Positions 58,417 through 64,000 of a stretch of DNA of 64,000 nt are shown piece after piece. Below the pieces are notes generated by a model. That model saw nothing but the letters and a program-made list of their open reading frames with translations. It was not told where the DNA came from and did no database searches. Made by a program: the position numbers and the translations under genes. Source of the DNA: Marsupella aquatica (lineage: Eukaryota; Marchantiophyta). Location: positions 15,934,001 to 15,998,000 of the forward strand of contig OZ316895.1 in assembly GCA_973895155.1 (NCBI GenBank), read 5' to 3'. Every line of letters starts with the position of its first letter. Position 1 is the first letter of the stretch.

Positions 58417-58585
58417 CGTCATTAGGGCATTGGGTCTGGTGCTGTACCCTTGTTTTGATACAGCTTACAACGGCAACAAAGGTGCGGAGTCTGTTGATAA
58501 CGTCCTCAAGAAGGGATACGTTTTTCCTGATTCGGTTAAGACTTTTGGGGCTGGATTCGTCCTGTCTACTCTCATCCTAGCGTAA
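58417..58585 (+). other. Coding-like frame of unknown origin
   Basis: Following a GTGGCAG acceptor-like site, an open frame reads VIRALGLVLYPCFDTAYNGN, then KGAESVDNVLKKGYVFPDSV, ending in STLILA and a stop. Its residue composition looks protein-like, but no family is recognised and no upstream exon joins it. It lies within the suggested leader intron of PEX4, so it could be a relic or chance. Confidence 0.25.
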
Positions 58586-58704
58586 ACAGACGGGATGTCT
58601 TGGATTCATAGGGGTGGAGAAGGTAATTAGGTTTTGTTTGCATGCTCTGCAGATTCTTTCGTTGACCACAGTTAACAGGCAGTCACTTTTTCAGGGGTAG
58701 AAAT

Positions 58705-59847
58705 ATGAGTTTCCAGGCTTCGAGGGCGAGGCTGTTTAAAGAGTACAAAGAGGTACAGAAGGATAGAGGGCAGGATAATGACATTCAGCTCGTCTGTGAT
58801 GAAACCAATATTTATCGGTGGACTGCACACATAAAGGTATTCTTACCCTGGCTCTGTCGATGGCGTGATCTCACTGTCTGATCGTTGGCAATTTGGGTTC
58901 TTAGCAGCACCTCTCACAATTTGCGTAATTCCCAAGCTAATCTTCGTATCATGTTTTGCAGTTTTCATGCTCGTAGTGTCTTGGTTTGTTTGTAAGCATG
59001 ATGTGGAAGTGATCCTGTTCAGCTCGCTGGACATTTAAAAAACCCTAATTATTAAATGTTGACTGCCAAACAATGTATCGGGTACAGGGTCCATCAGATA
59101 CTCCATATCAAGAGGGAATGTTCCAGCTGGCAATCAGCGTACCCGAGCAATATCCATTGGTACCTCCTCAAGTTCGTTTTGTGACGAAGATATTCCATCC
59201 CAACGTTCATTTTAAGGTAGGCCACATTTCCAGCTTTTGCTTGCATGTTGGGCTTGTGTTTGATGCCTAGTAGCGATGTCCGCGAGTGATCCAAGAAAAC
59301 TTATTGAACAATCATTCGTAGATCAAAATCTTGAGGAGTACTACGATTGTAGGGCCAAAGCCTCAGTGGCACATGTAGATTTACCTGAACCAGTGGAATC
59401 AGATATCCCAGTATTTTGTTTCTGGTGTTCTGTTTGTGCAGACAGGTGAAATATGCTTGGATATTCTTAAGACTGCCTGGAGTCCGGCATGGACACTGCA
59501 GTCGGTTTGTCGAGCTGTGATTGCTCTATTGGCACATCCAGAGGCAGACAGTCCTCTCAATTGTGACTGTGGTAGGACATTTCTTCCCATTTACCTGTCT
59601 TCTAAGTTTCCTTTCCCCGTGAAATCTACGTGGTGCTAAATATGACACGGACTGTTGCATTTTCCTAGCTGAGGTGAGGGAGCAAGAAAATTAGTTCGAG
59701 ATCTTCAAGTGCTAGGAATTTTTCTTGGTAACCTAATGGTCGCTTTTGGACACAGGAAATTTATTGCGGTCTGGTGACAATCGTGGTTATCAATCAATGG
59801 CGTTGATGTACACAAGGCTAGCTGCTGCCCCAGCTGGGTCAAATTAG
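58705..59847 (+). CDS. PEX4: PEX4/UBC21-type peroxisomal ubiquitin-conjugating enzyme, four exons
   Basis: E2 enzyme expected to act with PEX22 at the peroxisome membrane to ubiquitinate the import receptor PEX5 for recycling (family knowledge). Exons 58705-58836, 59088-59216, 59442-59571 and 59756-59847 join in phase to 160 residues, close to plant PEX4 length. Motifs: SRARLFKEYKEVQKDRGQD at the N-terminus; PPQVRFVTKIFHPNVHFK with HPN at 81-83; TGEICLDILKTAWSPAWTL with catalytic Cys92; HPEADSPLNCD; and a C-terminus GNLLRSGDNRGYQSMALMYT. The start is the first ATG after an AG acceptor. All key E2 residues are present and no disruption is seen. The best match among E2 families is PEX4, based on the shared DIQLVCDETNIYRWTA and SPAWTLQSVCRAVIALLAHP patterns. 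Confidence 0.95.
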
Positions 59848-60298
59848 TTGAGGTAGCTCAGAAACCTCCCTGTGATGTTTGAACGTTGAAAGTGCCTTCG
59901 AAGTTCTGCATGTTCTTTGTACAACAAGATTGAGCCTCTGCTTTATAGATGACATCCCATTCGGCAGTGACAAATTCAGTGCTAGGGCAAAAGATGAATA
60001 GCTGATTTCTTAGTATCATTTTCGTTTCATCCTGGACGATTCTGAGAATCGAATTTATTGTAATGTTTTCAAATTATAAAGATGTTAGCTCATTTTGGAA
60101 GCCTCGAAGATTCTTTATAGCAACCTCTACTTGACTGGCGTCTCTACTATCAATGGATAGCATACCATTTTGTTTTAACAATTGAGTGACTAATTAGTCT
60201 ATTGGCAATCTCACTCTTTGGCAAGTTAAATATAAGCACTACGCGAGGGAGAGTTTAGATTGTTAACTGTCCTACCTCGAGTTCTCAAATGGGAGAAG
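59848..60298. other. PEX4 3' flank
   Basis: Probably 3' UTR followed by spacer. No other feature recognised. Confidence 0.45.
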
Positions 60299-60440
60299 TG
60301 TTAAGAAATGATGTGGGAAATGATAATGAGATTACTCTCTATAGAATGAATGGGTACATCTTTATATATAGTCTCCGTCCAAGTTATCCTATACGATAAC
60401 TATGATTAAGGTAACCATGGAGTCTAGTTAGGGTATAACA
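60299..60440 (-). mobile_element. Short (142-bp) LTR with adjoining polypurine tract, minus orientation
   Basis: Plus-strand ends are TGTTAAG and GTATAACA, so the minus-strand LTR runs TGTTATACCC to CTTAACA. Immediately inside on the minus strand is CCAAAGGGGAA (from about 60451), a polypurine tract, marking this as the 3' LTR. A TATATATAG lies inside. The internal part should extend rightward. No second LTR was found to 64000. The small LTR size fits a small copia or TRIM-like element. Confidence 0.65.
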
Positions 60441-61750
60441 TTCCCCTTTGGTTATATAGTGATAATTATGTAGCCAAACAGTATTCTAACTAGATTATCA
60501 TGCTTATAAACATGACATGATTTGAGTACAAATGAGGAAGGTATTGTCTCGTTAAAACCTTTAACAGCTCTAAAAAAACTCTATCAAGGTAACAGAAAAA
60601 AATATATATATATATGTATATCTCGGCTCTAAAGGAAAAAGAATACAGCCCTGTCGGTGCTCAAGTGAATCCGGTGGTATGTGAAGTTAATAGTGACAAC
60701 TCCACTCCGTCAAAATGAACAAGTTGTCGTATGTTCAACGACTCAACAACAACGCGACATGTCTCCAAATCGCTTACCATCGCGTATTCATCCGCACATA
60801 CATCCTCGTATTGAATACAAATTAAAACATATATGAAAAAATGATTACTAATTAAGTTATTATCATGAAATCATTTGTCCGTGGCTCATCTGCGCAAAGT
60901 GTAAAGTATAATAATAAATAATATCATCTCATGCAACTGAGTGCGTAAAGTATGGGATGTAAAAAGTCCAAAAAATATGATCTCCCCTTCAAAACAAGGT
61001 TTTGAGGAATATATTATTCTCGTAAAACTCAAATATCGAAACTCTCCCTTAGAATTCAAGGACTCCTAATTAGATTCTTAATTAGTTCGTGGACCCCTTG
61101 GCTAATAAAATCAGGGGGAAGAGTCGATTTGAGCCGTCTCCATTTCTTATCTCCAGAAAGCTCGTCCGTCCATCATAATGGCCAATCTATGGCTCAAAAG
61201 AAAGATCTCAAATAGATCTATGGATGGGTTCTGTCAGTTTTGTAAATGGGTTAATATTTTTCAAATGAAAAATTAAACAAATCCAAGCCTTCCTAGCAGT
61301 CGATTTTGTTGATTTTACGATCTTTGCCGTCCATTTTGTAATGCCTCTAAAAACCTTATTCATCCATGTTAGAAGGCGATCTAGGGTGCAAAAGAAAGAT
61401 CTCAATGAGATCTACGACTGGGTATTTTTTGTTTTGAGAATGAGTAAATAGTTTTGAGTATAAAATTCGATGAACTTTCAAGATTCTAGCCATTCTTCCT
61501 CCCCGATCCTGGGTTTCTATGTGCTCTTCCCAGCATTAATGGCCATACAATACGAGAGGTCCTTACATACCGGGAGTTGCGGTTTAACAAGGAAGTTATC
61601 AAGTTAGTTATTAGTCATTATTTATTATATGAAAAATACTTTTTATAAATCTTTGAATTTAAGTTTTAAAATTGGAAATGTAAATAAAACGGTTACATAG
61701 TGACAGTTTTAACCGTCTTGCTCTTTGCATTTCCAATGTTTTTACTTTTC
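60441..61750. other. Probable internal region of the short-LTR element, decayed
   Basis: AT-rich. Phrases such as TCGTTAAAACC and AAAGGAAAAAGAATACAGCC resemble 3'-terminal parts of plant copia elements, but no reverse transcriptase frame is visible. ORFs here have no domains. A ~40-bp diverged phrase (AAAGAAAGATCTCAA) is duplicated at about 61197 and 61390. Confidence 0.4.
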
Positions 61751-61920
61751 TTTTTACGGCACGACGTCCCAAAATTTACACCCAAATTGACACAAACACG
61801 AATGAAAACTATAAGTTTGATTCACAAAACCGACGAGTCTTGTTTGTTGCGGTTGTTGTTGATGTGGCACGCTGTGGTGCCAGGAATTTTGGAAGGGACC
61901 TCTAGTGGGGTCCGTAAATA
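61751..61920. repeat. Dispersed ~170-bp repeat, copy 2
   Basis: Same framework and orientation as 14219-14387, from TTTTTACGGC to TCTAGTGGGGTCCGTAAATA. The middle part is the most diverged. Confidence 0.85.
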
Positions 61921-62860
61921 GAGGGTTCTTGTGCAAAATGCACAATTCGCAAGCGTGTGTAGTCGACGCACAAAATATCTCTCAATCTTCGATTTCAAAA
62001 ACATGTAGAATCAATTAGTTTTTATGTGAAAAATAATCTGCAGCACCAAAGGGTGTGCATTCACAACACCAACGGGTGTGTGTATAATATGGCACGTTTG
62101 CCCTCCACGTCTGCAGTTCTCATATTTTGACAAAAAGTGTCAAGTCAATATAACTTCACAAATAACCCTGTGGAATCCAAACATTCAGTCGAACGTCCAT
62201 GTGTATCATAGCACAGAGAAATGCTAGCTCAAAATGATTCGCTATCTTGCAGAGGTAAAGTGATATTCATAAACGTCAAATAACTCCGCATAAAAATAGT
62301 TTAGAGCTAGTGATAGTCAAAAGATCCCACTTAATGACCAAGTACCAAAATGTACTCGTAGTGGGTAAATCAAGTGTGATTGGGGTTTGAGAAATTCATA
62401 TTCTCCCCCTGAATATGCATTTTATGCATATATTATAGTTGAAAGCTAGAATTAAGTTGGACCGGACAAAGTTATGGGGTTTGCCCATATTAACCCCTCA
62501 TTACTCATTCTGATTTAAATTTACTTTGGGTTTCTAAATATTCACAGTTAAACCCCTAAAGGGTTATTGATTATCCGCTTTTGGATATGGCCGGAAACTA
62601 AGGTCATGGAACTAACCTGAAGTACTGTACCTTAGATTATTCTGGATCTTTCGTGAGAAACATATCTGCCATCGATCACTGGATCTCAGAAAATCTATAC
62701 CTTACCAAAATACCGCAAAAACTAGGTCATAGAGCATGGTTAAAGGTATGGTATTAGTTCCGTACTTAAAAACTATCATCCCACCGAACAATGGCTATAA
62801 AAGCTCTCGTTTTAGTTGTTTATGGTGTAAAGATCATGAGGATAAGACCCTTAAGTAAGA
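61921..62860. other. AT-rich non-genic stretch
   Basis: No domain-bearing frame. Nothing further is supported. Confidence 0.4.
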
Positions 62861-63310
62861 TATTGCCCTAATGTAGGGTGTAAATGGGTGTAAACCCATG
62901 TCAATTGGTGTAAAAGTTGTAAATGGTCAATTTACACACAAAAAGTGTATGGACCAAAGTTTACTCCCCCTGATGGTGTAAATTGGTGTAAACCAGTGTA
63001 AATGCTATAAGCAAGTGTAATCTGGTATAACCAGTGTAAACAAGTATAAACCCAATGTAAAGCATGGGATTATACAATGGTAAGACATACACCAGTGTAA
63101 ACTAGTGTCATGAGGTATAATCTAGGATGGTATCATTAGGTGTAAACTAGGGGTGTAAAATGGTGTAAAAACCATTTTGTGATTGAAATGGGTGTAATAA
63201 TCACTTTGTATTTGGTATAAAACCATTATTTCCAATGTGCAAAGTCAAGTAAGGGTGGTATGACATGTAAATATGTCAAATGCATGTAAAGCATGTGTTG
63301 CACATGTAAG
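62861..63310. repeat. Degenerate GGTGTAAA-type simple repeats
   Basis: Dozens of irregular GGTGTAAA, AGTGTAAA and GGTATAA words are spread over about 450 bp, thinning into CATGTAA words at the right edge. The irregular spacing argues against a functional array. Confidence 0.75.
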
Positions 63311-64000
63311 GCATGTTAATGTATGCAAATTCAATAAGTGACATGTAATTTCCCTAAACCAGTTGATGTGTTTACATTTGTAAACTGTGTAAATTACTGT
63401 GTAAATTTGCAATGTGCACTTATCATTTCCATTTCATGTGTTTATCCATAAGTGCAAAACATCCATTGTCAACAACATTTTCTTTGTTAATATGTGCATA
63501 TATGGATAGTTTTTCAAAAATGAAGATTTTGCACTGAAACACATGGGATTCTCTTGTCTTTGGGTAAGTGCACCCAAGCATTTGTATTTCAGAAACTCTT
63601 TACTATACTGTGCATTTAATGAGGGTTGCACTTATCTGGTGTTTGAGTTTTTCTCGAGGATTTTGAGATCGAATGTTGCATGTTTAAGTCACTCATGTGT
63701 GTCTCTTGAAATCTCACTTGTCGCTTTGGCTCATTCTTTGATTGCAATCAGCTTCTCAGGCTCATTCTTGGACAAGCACAACATTCCATATTTAGGATTC
63801 AGAAAATGTTATCAGATCTAGACCCCACAATGATGATTTGTTTCTTTCGCTGGATGCCATCTCCCATACATTAACAATCAAAGCCAAGATGTTCTTCCTC
63901 CACGACATTTGCTTCTATCTTCTCCAATTTGATATGACTGTATCAAATGGCTCTTATTGGAATCTTCATTGAATCAGCAAACGACCAATTCAACATCCAT
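63311..64000. other. Right edge of the window, no gene recognised
   Basis: TGTTATCAGATCTAG near 63806 faintly resembles a retroelement primer site followed by a leader, but no LTR end or gag is visible before the window stops. Confidence 0.3.

Noticed and set aside
58417-58585. Assignment of this frame to a mitochondrial carrier protein
   Set aside because: Only a weak P-x-D-like resemblance; too short and no second carrier signature.
63806-63830. TTATCAGATCTAG as a retroelement primer binding site
   Set aside because: Only a partial match, with no LTR end beside it and no gag before the window edge.

Overview
The window looks like a nuclear segment of a streptophyte plant. Gene models have many GT-AG introns of roughly 90-1000 bp. 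Two host genes are plant-type: a chloroplast-type RNA pseudouridine synthase 6 and the peroxisomal E2 enzyme PEX4/UBC21. Transposons of typical plant families dominate: CACTA/EnSpm, MULE, Helitron, Ty1-copia, LINE and MITEs. The host proteins are recognisable but diverged from angiosperm versions as I remember them, so a seedless plant (bryophyte, lycophyte, fern or charophyte) is more likely than a flowering plant. That placement is inference.

Layout. 1-3.9 kb: minus-strand dipeptidyl peptidase III gene, eight exons traced, C-terminal half beyond the left edge. 3.9-8.7 kb: mostly unrecognised sequence with local tandem duplications. 8.7-13.5 kb: degenerate minus-strand Helitron whose HUH segment is missing and whose helicase is split by a 245-bp MITE with a perfect 8-bp target duplication. 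13.5-19 kb: AT-rich repeats, including a solo LTR with a perfect 5-bp target duplication.

19.0-42.9 kb is a nest. A MULE-like element with diverged long terminal inverted repeats carries a broken MULE transposase and a frameshifted copy of a DUF1917/BLES03-like gene. It is interrupted by a complete 19,021-bp CACTA element (20223-39243) with matching CACTAG termini and a 3-bp CTT target duplication. The CACTA element holds a tandem array of ~578-bp units with 36-bp palindromes, an EDM2-like PHD-finger gene, a TNP2-type transposase gene and a TNPA-like second gene. All three reading frames are open; the two transposase genes splice in phase over 3 and 10 exons. The element therefore looks structurally autonomous, and it is the most interesting object in the window.

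44.4-47.9 kb: RNA pseudouridine synthase 6, nine exons. 50.3-56.7 kb: retroelement graveyard (truncated copia gag-pol, an anomalous GC-rich block, an LTR with primer binding site, a second MITE of the family seen in the Helitron, a LINE 3' remnant). 57.3-59.85 kb: PEX4 with a probable 5'-UTR intron. 60.3-64 kb: a short LTR with polypurine tract and AT-rich repeats.

The three host genes are not functionally linked. The CACTA genes form a unit: TNP2 is expected to cut and join, the TNPA-like protein to bind subterminal repeats, and the PHD protein may modulate chromatin (hypothesis).
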